Shown: positions 1 to 8,445 of the stretch, piece by piece
How positions within the stretch are numbered: position 1 is the stretch's first letter
Layout of the letters: the number at the start of each line of letters is the position of its first letter
From: an uncultured Pseudohongiella sp.
Lineage (GTDB): Bacteria; Pseudomonadota; Gammaproteobacteria; Pseudomonadales; Pseudohongiellaceae
NCBI GenBank assembly: GCA_951812715.1
Contig: OX638323.1
Location: forward strand, 1,840,577 to 1,904,576
Length of the DNA: 64,000 nucleotides
Direction: 5' to 3'
Program-made: the position numbers and the translations under genes
Notes under the pieces: generated by a model
Told to the model about the DNA's origin: nothing
Database searches by the model: none
What the model saw: the letters and a program-made list of their open reading frames with translations, nothing else

Positions 1-1
1 C

Positions 2-946
2 GCGCCGACCCTGTTGTGGCTGTTCCTGGCCCGATTCATCGCCGGCGCGGCCAGTTCCACCTACTCCCTGGCCTATGCCTATATCACCGACATCACCGAA
101 CCCGAACGCCGCGCCCAGCGCTTCGGCATGGTCGGCGCCGCATTCGGCGGCGGCTTCATACTCGGCCCGGTAATCGGCGGACTGCTGGGCGAATTCGGCG
201 AACGCATTCCATTTTACGCCGCCGCGGCGCTGGCCATGATTAACTTCATCTATGGCTATTTTGTGCTCGGCGAGTCGCTCGGCATGCGCGATCGCCGCCG
301 CTTCGAACTCAAGCGCGCCAATCCCGTCGGCGCGCTCAACCAGATCGCCAAGTACCCGATTGCCCTCGGTCTGGCTATCGCCTATTTCCTGTACATGCTG
401 GGGCATTTTTCGCTGCCGGCCACCTGGACTTACTACACCATGGAGAAATTCTCCTGGTCGGAAAGCCAGATCGGCCTGTCGCTCGGCTTCGCCGGAGTCT
501 TCATGATCCTGGTGCAGGCATTCCTGATTCGCTGGGCGATCCCCGCTCTGGGCGCGTTCCGCACCGGGCTCGTCGGCATGCTGGCGATGATGGTCGGCTT
601 TTGCGGTTATGCGCTCGCCACGGCGGGCTGGCAGCTATATCCCTGGCTGGCGATCGCTTCGATCTCGGGCTTCGTCACTCCCGCCTTGCAATCCGTAATG
701 ACCGCGCAGATTCCGGCCAACGCCCAGGGAGAATTGCAGGGAGCGCTCAGCAGCCTGAGCAGCATCACCGCCATTCTCGGCCCGCTGCTGATGACCCAGC
801 TATTCGCCTACTATAGCGCGCCGGATGCATTACTCTACTTCCCGGGCATGCCGTTCCTCGCCGCCGCGGGATTGACCGTACTCTGCCTGCTGGTGTTTGC
901 CGGGACGGTCAAAAGCGCCGGGGCGGCACAGGCTGACCCGGCTTAG
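2..946 (+). CDS. MFS drug efflux transporter, TetA-like (5' end outside window)
   Basis: C-terminal three quarters of a 12-helix major facilitator transporter; the frame is open from base 2, so the true start lies upstream. The first visible stretch (ARFIAG, YITDITEPERRAQRFG, then a glycine-rich GPVIGGLLG) matches motif C and the loop region of the TetA/DHA1 drug:H+ antiporters in the inner membrane. Later parts are alternating hydrophobic helices, as expected for the second six-helix half. The TTG at 14 is an internal codon. The stop overlaps the convergent DUF1214 gene by 4 nt. The substrate cannot be told from sequence; TetA resemblance is at family level only. Confidence 0.8.
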   Translation, partial: APTLLWLFLARFIAGAASSTYSLAYAYITDITEPERRAQRFGMVGAAFGGGFILGPVIGGLLGEFGERIPFYAAAALAMINFIYGYFVLGESLGMRDRRRFELKRANPVGALNQIAKYPIALGLAIAYFLYMLGHFSLPATWTYYTMEKFSWSESQIGLSLGFAGVFMILVQAFLIRWAIPALGAFRTGLVGMLAMMVGFCGYALATAGWQLYPWLAIASISGFVTPALQSVMTAQIPANAQGELQGALSSLSSITAILGPLLMTQLFAYYSAPDALLYFPGMPFLAAAGLTVLCLLVFAGTVKSAGAAQADPA

Positions 947-2007
947 GCAACGCTTTCCCGCCACCGGCAAATTTCGACTTTCGGCGTATCCGGCATGGCT
1001 TCCGACAGCAGCCAGCGGCAAAAAACGATGCCTTCGCTGTAGCCGGCGGTGCTGATCCAGTTGCGGCGGCAAGGGCGAGCGCTCAGATAGACGACAAACG
1101 AGTCGTCTGCTTCCGGTTCGGTGGTTTCCTTGTTCAGACAGACCGGGTAATTGACCCAGTCAGTGGACTGCATCAGAAAGTTCCAGGTTTGTATGCCCCA
1201 ATAGCATGCCTCGGGCGAGCGGAAGCTGATTTTCAGGTACTCGTTTTCCCGCAGGCGGTAACGGCACATGGCGTAGATATTATCCACCGTACCCCAGCCG
1301 CCCTGTTCGGGATCGAACTCGAACGGCGGCAGAAATTCGTTGATTGGAAATTCCATCGGTAGTGGCGCAATCCAGGTCGTTTGCTGGAAGAAGGTTGCCA
1401 TGGTGCGTATGCGGCGGGCGAGTTGCCGGTCGTCGAGCGGCAGCGCTTTTGGCCGCGGCGCGGCGTTTTCGATGTGCAGAGTGCTTTCGGTCGAGATGAA
1501 GCGGTCAAAGAAATACTCACGGGTAAACATAGTGACCGTATCGGGATCGATTCTGAATTCATTCCTGCCCCTGGGATTCGGCGTCAACTTGATTTCGAAG
1601 CGGCCGTTCTCGTCGAACTCGATGTCGCGATGATTGATGTTGAGCGTTACCCGGTCGGAAAGTTCGCCGTGGGCGTCACCGCCATAAAGCGCGAAACCGA
1701 GATAGCAACTGTCGAATCGCTGCCCGCTGATGGTGTATTCCTGGTCGCCTCGAACCTGGGTGAAGTAATAGACGGCATCGACGTTGTCGCCGAGCATCTT
1801 GCGATTCCGGTTTGCCAGCGGCATCCATTGCGGCCGCAATGGATCGTTGAACAGGTAGAAGTCCACCGCGAGTTGCAACAGGTGGAAGATGTGCTGATAT
1901 CCATCGACCTTGCCTTGCTGGTCAAGGGCAAGTTCAGGATCGAGAAAGGTCGCGTCCGTGTCGCGGATGATGTCGAGGAATTCAGTCAACGCTTGCTTGC
2001 TTTCCAT
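943..2007 (-). CDS. DUF1214 domain-containing protein
   Basis: A 354-residue protein without an obvious signal peptide. The C-terminal half (about residues 230-350) has the aromatic-rich pattern of DUF1214: GWGTVDNIYAM, EYLKISFRSPEACYWGIQTWNF, then a final SEGIVFCRWL. No catalytic role is established for the family. It is the last gene of a minus-strand run behind the sulfotransferase (25-nt gap) and SCP2 genes, so the three are likely co-transcribed. The neighbours suggest handling of lipid or steroid-like compounds, but that is only a context guess. Confidence 0.75.
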   Translation of the reverse strand: MESKQALTEFLDIIRDTDATFLDPELALDQQGKVDGYQHIFHLLQLAVDFYLFNDPLRPQWMPLANRNRKMLGDNVDAVYYFTQVRGDQEYTISGQRFDSCYLGFALYGGDAHGELSDRVTLNINHRDIEFDENGRFEIKLTPNPRGRNEFRIDPDTVTMFTREYFFDRFISTESTLHIENAAPRPKALPLDDRQLARRIRTMATFFQQTTWIAPLPMEFPINEFLPPFEFDPEQGGWGTVDNIYAMCRYRLRENEYLKISFRSPEACYWGIQTWNFLMQSTDWVNYPVCLNKETTEPEADDSFVVYLSARPCRRNWISTAGYSEGIVFCRWLLSEAMPDTPKVEICRWRESVA

Positions 2008-2032
2008 CTTGTTCTCCGTTCGGCGATTCGCT

Positions 2033-3283
2033 TCAGTGTTGCTTCAAATCCTCGAGAAATTCAAGATAGTCCGCAAAATGCCGTCTGATGTCGGCGGCGC
2101 TGATGCCGAACTGTTCGAGGGTGTATTCGTGCGCTCCATGCTTGTCCTTTTGCTCCGTCCGCAGGAACTCTTCCATGCGCGCGCGGCCCTGTTCGGCCAG
2201 TGTCCAGCCGAATCGCGCATATAGGCTGTCCACCACCTCCATCTGGTTACCGACAAAATCATCGAAATGGAAATCGACGATCTGGTCATCGCGGTACATC
2301 TCCTTGCGGTCGCGCAGAAATCGATCCAGGTAATCGCTCCAGACTTTCAGGCTTTCCCGTCCGGTGCGCACGGAGTCCTCATGATCCGAGTAGAGAGAGC
2401 GCATTGAAGAAACGAGACTTGCAGCGGATGCCACCACGCGAGACGGCTCGCGATGGGGCATGACGATGCGCGCGTCCGGGTAGATCTCGAACAATTGCTT
2501 CAGCCTCATCAGGTGTACGGGGGTTTTCAGCAGCCAACGTTCCGGACGTATTCCTCCTGACTGCAGAAACTGCAGAAACCGTTTGTGCCAGCGCAGATTC
2601 AGCAACTGGTCGGCGTCATTGCCAAACCAGTCAAGGTAGCTGGGGACGTAAGCCTGGGCCACGTATTGAAAACTGCAAAAGTTTAGCGCTGTTACCGCCA
2701 GACATTCCTGCGGAGAATCGGCGGTCATGTAGTGCTTCTTGCGGAAATCCGGCACCAGCCTGAACAACTGCTCAAACTCCTTGCGAATGGATTCAAGGCG
2801 CGGATTGTCTTGATAATTTGCCGGAGTCGGAGCGGGCCAGGGCAGAATGCACTCCCAACTCAGCGGCGACCGATGCGCGGCATCGCGATAAAGCAGGGCT
2901 TGCAGAATCGTTGTGCCCGATCTCGGCATGCCGATGATGAACACCGGCTCGGTGATGGGTTCATCGAGAATCGCCGAATTTTCGGCAATCGCCTTTTCCA
3001 CCTGGAAGCGTGCATTGGCGCCGCGTTGGAGGATGTTCTTGTTCGCGAACTTGCCGAAGGCATTGAACCGCGCCTCGCCGTTCATTGACTGCACGAGACG
3101 CGCAAGACCTTGCTCGAATGCAGCGTCGCGGTATTCGAATCCGCTGACGGATTCCGCCTTGGCAAGAATGCGTTCGGAACGGAGGTCGAATGGCCGCAAG
3201 CCGACGGTTTCGGCCAGGCGTCCGGCAAAATTGAATAAATTGAGAACGCCGGGCCGTTCGATGGGAATCGAAGAGTCGTACAT
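2033..3283 (-). CDS. Sulfotransferase family protein (PAPS-dependent type)
   Basis: A 416-residue cytosolic protein. The 5'-phosphosulfate-binding loop is clear near residues 115-127 (FIIGMPRSGTT), and a second PAPS-binding stretch follows (PDARIVMPHREPSRVVAS). Both are diagnostic of the Sulfotransferase_3 group, which transfers sulfuryl groups from PAPS to hydroxyls of lipids, carbohydrates or steroids. The acceptor is unknown. The start is 3 nt after the SCP2 stop, pointing to translational coupling with that lipid-binding gene; DUF1214 follows. Confidence 0.85.
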   Translation of the reverse strand: MYDSSIPIERPGVLNLFNFAGRLAETVGLRPFDLRSERILAKAESVSGFEYRDAAFEQGLARLVQSMNGEARFNAFGKFANKNILQRGANARFQVEKAIAENSAILDEPITEPVFIIGMPRSGTTILQALLYRDAAHRSPLSWECILPWPAPTPANYQDNPRLESIRKEFEQLFRLVPDFRKKHYMTADSPQECLAVTALNFCSFQYVAQAYVPSYLDWFGNDADQLLNLRWHKRFLQFLQSGGIRPERWLLKTPVHLMRLKQLFEIYPDARIVMPHREPSRVVASAASLVSSMRSLYSDHEDSVRTGRESLKVWSDYLDRFLRDRKEMYRDDQIVDFHFDDFVGNQMEVVDSLYARFGWTLAEQGRARMEEFLRTEQKDKHGAHEYTLEQFGISAADIRRHFADYLEFLEDLKQH

Positions 3284-3286
3284 CCC

Positions 3287-3589
3287 TCAGATCAACTGTT
3301 TCAGTTTCGCGGCGATGGACAGATCGCCCTTGACCTTGATCTTGCGGGAAGCGACCGCGATGAAAGGCTTGATTTCCTTGCGGGTCAATTTCCCCCAGGT
3401 CTCTAGGGACATGGCGACAGTGCATTCGGCTTCGACATCCTGTCCAGTGGCAATCGAAACCAGATTGCGATCGCCGGCGCCATCGATGAGCAGCCGTTCG
3501 TCGTCAAGGTGAAAGACGAGTGTCTTGCCCAACGGCTCAATCTCGGCGGCCTTAGCCGACATGTCAGCGTGGATTTCTTCAATTGTCAT
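3287..3589 (-). CDS. SCP2 sterol-binding domain protein
   Basis: About 100 residues forming a single SCP-2 fold. The features seen are a LVFHLDDERLLIDG strand pair, a DVEAECTVAMSLETWGKL helix region and a terminal KIKVKGDLSIAAKLKQL, which is the signature end of stand-alone SCP2 proteins that hold a hydrophobic ligand. I place the start at the ATG at 3589 because AAAGGAG lies 6 nt before it; a longer upstream reading (to 3616) lacks such a site. It is the first gene of the run with the sulfotransferase and DUF1214. Confidence 0.8.
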   Translation of the reverse strand: MTIEEIHADMSAKAAEIEPLGKTLVFHLDDERLLIDGAGDRNLVSIATGQDVEAECTVAMSLETWGKLTRKEIKPFIAVASRKIKVKGDLSIAAKLKQLI

Positions 3590-3777
3590 TGCGTACTCCT
3601 TTATTATTGAGCGCATTGTACAAGGGCAGCCTCACGCGCGCAGAAGAGATGCCGGCGCCGGCGGTCTCGATCGCCGCCGATTTCCGGTTGAATTTCGCCA
3701 GCACGTGGCGCATGGTTCAATCATGGATATGGAGTTGCCGCGGCCGAAATTCCGGAGCTCGGCAAAAGTGAGAAAAC

Positions 3778-4416
3778 ATGGCAGATGAAATCGACGAAAT
3801 TCTTGAACGATCGCCACTGATCGCCCTCGTCCAGGCGGACGAAGTCGAAACCGCGGTGCAAACCTCCAGGGCGCTGATCGCAGGCGGAATATCCATTATC
3901 GAAGTGCTGTTCCGCACTGACGCCGCGCTCGATTGCCTGCGCGCGGTGGCGCAAGAAGTGCCCGAAGCGGTTGCGGGAGCGGGCACGGTCTTGTCGGCCG
4001 GACAGGCCGATGAAGCGCTGGATGCCGGCGCAAGGTTTATCGTCTCGCCGGGCCTCGATGAAGGCGTGGTCGGCGTGGCGCGGTCCGCCGGTGCTCCGGT
4101 TTTTCCAGGAATCTGCACCGCGACCGAGCTGCAATGCGCATACAATCTCGGACTCGAAACCGTCAAATTCTTCCCCGCATCGATCGCCGGCGGCGTTCCC
4201 GCGCTCAAAGCCCTGGCAAGCGTTTTCCGAACGATGCGCTTCATCCCCACCGGCGGCGTCTCCCCGGACAATCTTGCCGATTTCCTCGCGATTCCCGCCG
4301 TCGTCGCCTGTGGCGGTAGCTGGCTGACGCCCGGCGACCTGATCGCAAAGGGCAATTTCGGGGGCATTACGGCGCTGGCCCGCGACGCGCTATCCATCAC
4401 AGAAAAAGCCCGATAA
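3778..4416 (+). CDS. eda: 2-dehydro-3-deoxy-phosphogluconate (KDPG) aldolase
   Basis: 212 residues, the usual length for class I KDPG/KHG aldolase, which splits KDPG to pyruvate and glyceraldehyde-3-phosphate in the Entner-Doudoroff pathway. The Schiff-base lysine is Lys130 in VKFFPAS, the catalytic glutamate is Glu42 in IEVLFRT, and the phosphate-binding PTGGVS and CGGSWL motifs follow in order. No edd is adjacent. The ATG at 3778 is used; the ribosome site is weak. The related DgoA aldolase of galactonate catabolism is an alternative, since the far end of the window also carries sugar-acid genes. Confidence 0.88.
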   Translation: MADEIDEILERSPLIALVQADEVETAVQTSRALIAGGISIIEVLFRTDAALDCLRAVAQEVPEAVAGAGTVLSAGQADEALDAGARFIVSPGLDEGVVGVARSAGAPVFPGICTATELQCAYNLGLETVKFFPASIAGGVPALKALASVFRTMRFIPTGGVSPDNLADFLAIPAVVACGGSWLTPGDLIAKGNFGGITALARDALSITEKAR

Positions 4417-4926
4417 AACAAGGAGTCATCTCTATACGCCTTCAATTGGCCGGGCGTAAACTTTCAATCGGCCGGACCAGAATCTGGCTCAGGCGGAGTT
4501 GCGTGGCAAACCCACGGATTTTCTTGATCGGACATTCGCCGCAAAATCACCGCCGCCTGGAGAATCGGTCGCGGGAAATGACCTGGTCGAGACTGTATTG
4601 GCGGGCGGCTACCGGGAAGCTCTGCGCCGTTCCGCGTGGAACCGCCGCCAGATCTGACACATGAGCTATTTCGACGCGATCATGCAACGGGATATCCCGG
4701 ACATAGCAGGGATCGACAAACTGCAGTCCCAGTCGAAACTGTTGCCAAAGAGAAATAAAGGTTAATACTATACACCTTCTCTGAAAATACATTTGCATCC
4801 CCAACTAACCATTCTTTCATTCGTCGGAGTCTGCTACGAGCATCAACCCTTCGTCCTTTTTTTAAAGAGCTATCGCAAATTAATTCCGTATTCGCCATTG
4901 CGCGAAGTGAAGAAGAAACCAACCCC
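4417..4926. other. Intergenic stretch, no convincing gene; tiny ORF at 4661-4765
   Basis: Roughly 510 bases between eda and the metalloprotease gene. The only clean short frame is 34 codons on the plus strand (4661-4765, starting MSYFDAIMQRDIPDIAG and ending in a basic PKRNKG tail) without a strong ribosome site. Composition becomes AT-richer after about 4740. I see no RNA gene, insertion sequence end or terminator. Confidence 0.4.
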
Positions 4927-6054
4927 ATGAAATACATCATCCTGTACCTTTCGAGCATATTGCTTGCTTTGCTTTGCTCTGCCCACAGCTACTCTTATGA
5001 ACTTCTTACGTCCCGCTCTGTGGTCAACAATCAGCACGTCTGGTACGTTCACCTTCCCGGAAACACCGAAGACGGCCATTCCTACATTGACCTCTTTTCA
5101 AGAGCCACATCTCTCTGGATGACAACAGCCCCACAACTTGACCTTGACTTCATCCAGGACGAGCAAGAGGTGTGTAACGGCGACACGAGCACCAACAACA
5201 TCAATACCGTTTCTTTTCGTTCTACTACCTGTAACGGAAGAGACAAGTCCGGTTTTGGTGGTTTCGCTTCCCACCAAAATACTGCCGTTTTCTACGATGA
5301 CGGTTCCTATGAAATCCACATCGGCGAAGGAGACATATTCGTCGTCCCGCGATCCCACACTTCTCCTGTCGCCCTCGGAATACTGACCCACGAGATCGGA
5401 CACAATCTTGGTCTCGCACACAGCGATGTATTCGGCTCTATAATGTATCCAGCCAGCAGCATACACTTTCAAGGCATAGGCCCTGATGACGCCTGCGCCA
5501 TAGCCATTGTCACGGGATATCCCGAACAATGCCCAATTGCATTAACACCCTCCTATTCAACCGACGCTTCTCATACTTCCGCGCACTTTGCAGGCTTCGC
5601 TTCAAAAACCGGTTACTATGCTTCGATCAACGGTATTAGCATTAACGGTGTTGACATTCGCGAAGTTTTCCGCCCAAACGAAGAAATCATTGTCTATACG
5701 ACCGTCCTTTACGACAAGGCCCACTGGCACAAACCAGGCGCCATTCACCTCCTCGCCCAATTGTCAGACGGCGGCCCCCTTTACGCCAAGCAGACTGACG
5801 GTTCCTGGACACCGTACCTGGGCGGAGACGTACCGGTCACCGTCAAGGACCCCATCCTCTACCTCGCCGACGATTACATCATCATCGGTCGCAATCCCAG
5901 CACCGCTCTCAATGGCGGCCAACCTTTCCAGGGCGCCCAACTCGGCCTCGAAGGCCAGACCGTGCTTTTCTGGGTCGCCTACTCCGTCGACGAACAACCG
6001 GGCGTATACATTCATGGCGGCAAACCCATACGCGTCTCCTGGACACTTGATTGA
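4927..6054 (+). CDS. Secreted matrixin-like zinc metalloprotease
   Basis: A 375-residue protein with a signal peptide (hydrophobic residues about 4-20). The zinc site is a textbook metzincin motif, HEIGHNLGLAH, with His155, Glu156, His159 and His165, followed by a Met-turn SIMYP. This is the arrangement of matrixins (peptidase family M10). Upstream, QLDLDFIQDE and the FGGFAS segment fit the N-terminal subdomain. The C-terminal 170 residues form a separate beta-rich domain I cannot name. The gene is AT-richer than its neighbours, which may indicate transfer. Likely an extracellular or periplasmic endopeptidase. Confidence 0.8.
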   Translation: MKYIILYLSSILLALLCSAHSYSYELLTSRSVVNNQHVWYVHLPGNTEDGHSYIDLFSRATSLWMTTAPQLDLDFIQDEQEVCNGDTSTNNINTVSFRSTTCNGRDKSGFGGFASHQNTAVFYDDGSYEIHIGEGDIFVVPRSHTSPVALGILTHEIGHNLGLAHSDVFGSIMYPASSIHFQGIGPDDACAIAIVTGYPEQCPIALTPSYSTDASHTSAHFAGFASKTGYYASINGISINGVDIREVFRPNEEIIVYTTVLYDKAHWHKPGAIHLLAQLSDGGPLYAKQTDGSWTPYLGGDVPVTVKDPILYLADDYIIIGRNPSTALNGGQPFQGAQLGLEGQTVLFWVAYSVDEQPGVYIHGGKPIRVSWTLD

Positions 6055-6153
6055 ACGTGAAGCCGTCTCCTTCTTTCGCATTGGTTTCCCCCTCACTTTC
6101 CTGATCCCTCCGCCGGCTACCTATTTGTTCTCTACAGTGGTAATTTTCCTTCC

Positions 6154-6182
6154 TTGACATGCCCCAGCGCGGGTGGTTATAT
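6154..6182 (+). promoter_or_regulatory. Sigma70-type promoter ahead of lipoprotein gene
   Basis: TTGACA at 6154-6159 and TTATAT at 6177-6182 with an exact 17-nt spacer, about 50 nt before the start at 6233. The -35 is a perfect consensus and the -10 has one mismatch. Confidence 0.6.
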
Positions 6183-6232
6183 CGTTTGCCCGAACGAGAT
6201 CCAGTGTTTCCCTTTCAAGAGTAGGCTGAATT

Positions 6233-7156
6233 ATGAAGATAAAATGGTTGCTCTTCGCCGTTGTCGTGGTGTTTGCGGGTTGCTCCCAGGATTCGACTAC
6301 CGGTGGTGATTCCGCCCAGGCCGCGGCGGCTGAATCCGGCGCATCGGATATTCCCAGAACGCCAGGCGGAAGGCCGGACCTGAACGGCATCTGGCAAGTT
6401 CTCATGAACGCCAACGACAACCTGGAAGCAGCGCCGCCCAAGGCCGCGTATCATCTGGTTCCCGGTGATTTCGTGCCGGTGCCCGGCTCCGAAGTCGTCG
6501 CTCTGGGCGCGGTGGGTTCGGTGCCCGCCAGTTTTGGCGTGGTCGAAGGCGGTACGATTCCCTATCGTCCGGAAGCGTTGGCGCGGCGCGATGAGAATCG
6601 CGAGAACTGGCTGACCATGGACCCCGAGATCAAGTGCTTCATGCCGGGCGTGCCGCGGGCGACCTACCTGCCGCATCCGTTCCAGATCTTCCAGAGCGAG
6701 AGCGCTTTTTTCATCGCGTATTCCTTCGCCGGAGCAGTGCGTAACGTATTCCTGGAAGATCCGGGTCCCGCCCCGCTGGATTCCTGGATGGGACAGTCCC
6801 ATGGCTATTGGGAAGGCGACACTTTCGTCGTTGAAGTGACCGGTTTGGACGATCGCACCTGGTTCGACCGGGCCGGCAACTATCACAGCTACCAGCTCAA
6901 GGTAACCGAACGATATGACATGGTCGACGAAAACGTCATCATGTATTCAGCCACCATGGAAGATCCAGAAGTATTCGAAGAGCCCTGGACGATCAGCATG
7001 CCGCTGTATCGCCGGCTCGAAGAAGGCTACGAACTGCCGCAGTTCAAGTGCGTCGAATTCGTGGAAGAACTGATGTACGGCCAATACCGCAAAGGCGGCG
7101 AATTCGAGCAGCGTCTGCGTGAGGAAATGATGCAACAACAGCAGGATCAGCAGTAA
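6233..7156 (+). CDS. Exported lipoprotein of unknown function
   Basis: 307 residues with a lipoprotein signal (FAGC, lipidated Cys17) and then a low-complexity Ala/Ser linker. The mature part opens with TPGGRPDLNGIW and carries YWEGDTFVVEVTGLDD in the middle. The protein at 35317-36327 shares this layout (GHPDLQG, WEGDTLVINTRHF), so the two look like members of one family. No enzymatic motif is visible. The C-terminus is Gln-rich. A DUF6152 gene follows; both products are exported. Confidence 0.65.
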   Translation: MKIKWLLFAVVVVFAGCSQDSTTGGDSAQAAAAESGASDIPRTPGGRPDLNGIWQVLMNANDNLEAAPPKAAYHLVPGDFVPVPGSEVVALGAVGSVPASFGVVEGGTIPYRPEALARRDENRENWLTMDPEIKCFMPGVPRATYLPHPFQIFQSESAFFIAYSFAGAVRNVFLEDPGPAPLDSWMGQSHGYWEGDTFVVEVTGLDDRTWFDRAGNYHSYQLKVTERYDMVDENVIMYSATMEDPEVFEEPWTISMPLYRRLEEGYELPQFKCVEFVEELMYGQYRKGGEFEQRLREEMMQQQQDQQ

Positions 7157-7178
7157 TCGAGTAACGCCGGAATAGCGC

Positions 7179-7208
7179 TTGGCAATCATTCTGGCCTTTG
7201 GATAGAAT
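7179..7208 (+). promoter_or_regulatory. Probable promoter ahead of DUF6152 gene
   Basis: TTGGCA (7179-7184) and TAGAAT (7203-7208) with an 18-nt spacer, one mismatch in each box. A short perfect inverted repeat (CGAGGA-CTG-TCCTCG, 7211-7225 region) lies at the expected transcription start and could be an operator or a 5' hairpin. Confidence 0.45.
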
Positions 7209-7269
7209 GTCGAGGACTGTCCTCGTAACTGACATTTGGCAATAGCTGAAAATCTGAAGAGGTAGATTC

Positions 7270-7722
7270 ATGAAAATCAAATTGCTGGCTCTGGCAGCGG
7301 TTGCCGCGATTGGTGTCGTCGCCATCAAGCCTTCGGCCACCGCGCACCACGCATTCTCCGCGGAATTCGATGCGAACCTGCCAGTGCGTCTAGGCGGTCC
7401 CATCACTCGTGTGGAGTGGATCAATCCGCACACCTGGATTCATCTGGAGAACAACGATCCGGAATCCACTCGTGATTCCGGCCCCTGGATGGTGGAAGGC
7501 GGTACGCCCAATACCTTGCTGCGCCGGGGAATCAACAGGAATTCACTGGTACTTGGCACCGACATCGTCGTGACCGGTTATCAGAGCAAGGATCGCTTGT
7601 GCGAGCCGACTTGCCGCGCCAACGGCCGGGATATCACTTTCCCTGACGGCCGCAAATTGTTCATGGGTAGCTCAGGCACTGGCGCGCCTCGCGACGGTTC
7701 CGATCCGATCGAACAAAACTGA
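7270..7722 (+). CDS. DUF6152 family exported protein
   Basis: 150 residues with a cleavable signal peptide ending near the typical AHHAFSAEFD start of the mature protein. The core reads RVEWINPHTWIHLE, then a VEGGTPNTLLRRG segment and RDITFPDGRKLFMGS at the end. These are the conserved blocks of the DUF6152 family, small periplasmic beta-barrel-like proteins of unknown role. A ribosome site (GAAGAGG) precedes the ATG. The island border begins about 110 nt after the stop. Confidence 0.75.
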   Translation: MKIKLLALAAVAAIGVVAIKPSATAHHAFSAEFDANLPVRLGGPITRVEWINPHTWIHLENNDPESTRDSGPWMVEGGTPNTLLRRGINRNSLVLGTDIVVTGYQSKDRLCEPTCRANGRDITFPDGRKLFMGSSGTGAPRDGSDPIEQN

Positions 7723-7829
7723 CTCTCGCCGGACACAGAAAGTTTCCACGCCCGGGCGCCTGTCAAGCTATACAGGCGGCCGGGTTCTGCTGTTCGTTGT
7801 TTGGCCCTCGGTAATCAGCTCGGATACTG

Positions 7830-7990
7830 CACGAGTGCGCTGATTTGGCAAGGAATTCGTGGTTTTTATTTGCTGGCGGGGCATGACGATTCCGGTCAAG
7901 CGGGGACCGGGACTTTCATGGAGGTTTTCGGGGTGCTCACTGCATTTGCCTGAGTGTTTTACCGCGGGACAAGGCCATTTGCATTCTTGA
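7830..7990 (+). repeat. Island-flanking repeat, left copy (inverted partner at 24789-24950)
   Basis: About 160 bases, from GAGTGCGCTGATTT through the GGTTTTCGGGGTGCTCAC core to ACCGCGGGAC and the GATTCTTGA-like end, recur in inverted orientation at 24789-24950 with high identity by eye. No gene fits it. Its right part merges with the truncated transposase frame at 7959-8354. The pair brackets the accessory segment that contains the giant repeat gene. Confidence 0.8.
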
Positions 7991-8354
7991 GGCGAACGCA
8001 TTTCCGCTCGATATCGGCGAGCAGCCGGATGTCGGCGGGAGCGTACTTGTGGGCGCAGGGTTTGCCGCGCCCGCTGCCACGGCGGTCCCGGATGTTTCCC
8101 GATCGGCGCCATTGTCGGACCAAACGCTCCATCTGGGAATGCGGAGAGCCCGTGGCGGATACGAGAAAGCGGAGCACCAGGCCCTTGTCCAGCCTCCCGA
8201 ACTTCCGATAGTCGAAACGGTCCAGCGTGTCGCGCACGAAGCGGTACGCCTCGTTGCGGGCTTGTGGTTGAATGTCCATCGCCTCGTCGCCCGCCACGAA
8301 GGTGCGAAGCTGCTCCATTGTGCGTAGCCGCCGCGTTTGAATGTCCACGATCAT
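7959..8354 (-). pseudogene. Truncated integrase-core IS transposase, N-terminal part (copy 2)
   Basis: A 131-residue frame homologous to the first ~120 residues of the transposase at 8446-9707: RRLRTMEQL, AYRFVRDTLDRFDYRKFGRLDKG, then the HTH-like SQMERLVRQWR and KYAPADIRLLADIE. After LLADIE similarity stops and the frame runs into the flanking repeat, so the catalytic domain is missing. It follows its own 5' terminal repeat (8381-8442) and lies directly behind copy 1 in the same orientation. Confidence 0.75.
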
Positions 8355-8380
8355 CAGCGAATGATGCGTAAGATACTCCT

Positions 8381-8442
8381 TTCACCATCACTTCGCGCTG
8401 GAATCGACCTCCCGCTTCACCATCATTTCGCATTGGACAACG
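8381..8442 (-). repeat. IS 5' terminal sequence (copy 2) with two TTCACCATCA sites
   Basis: 62 bases containing two TTCACCATCA(C/T)TTCGC sites about 35 nt apart and ending in ATTGGACAA. It is nearly the same as 9731-9792. Each lies just upstream of a transposase start on the minus strand, so they are likely transposase-binding ends. Confidence 0.7.
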
Positions 8443-8445
8443 CTC

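Noticed and set aside
1381..2088. 235-codon plus-strand frame opposite DUF1214
   Set aside because: It is the reverse frame of a well-supported gene and has no family features.
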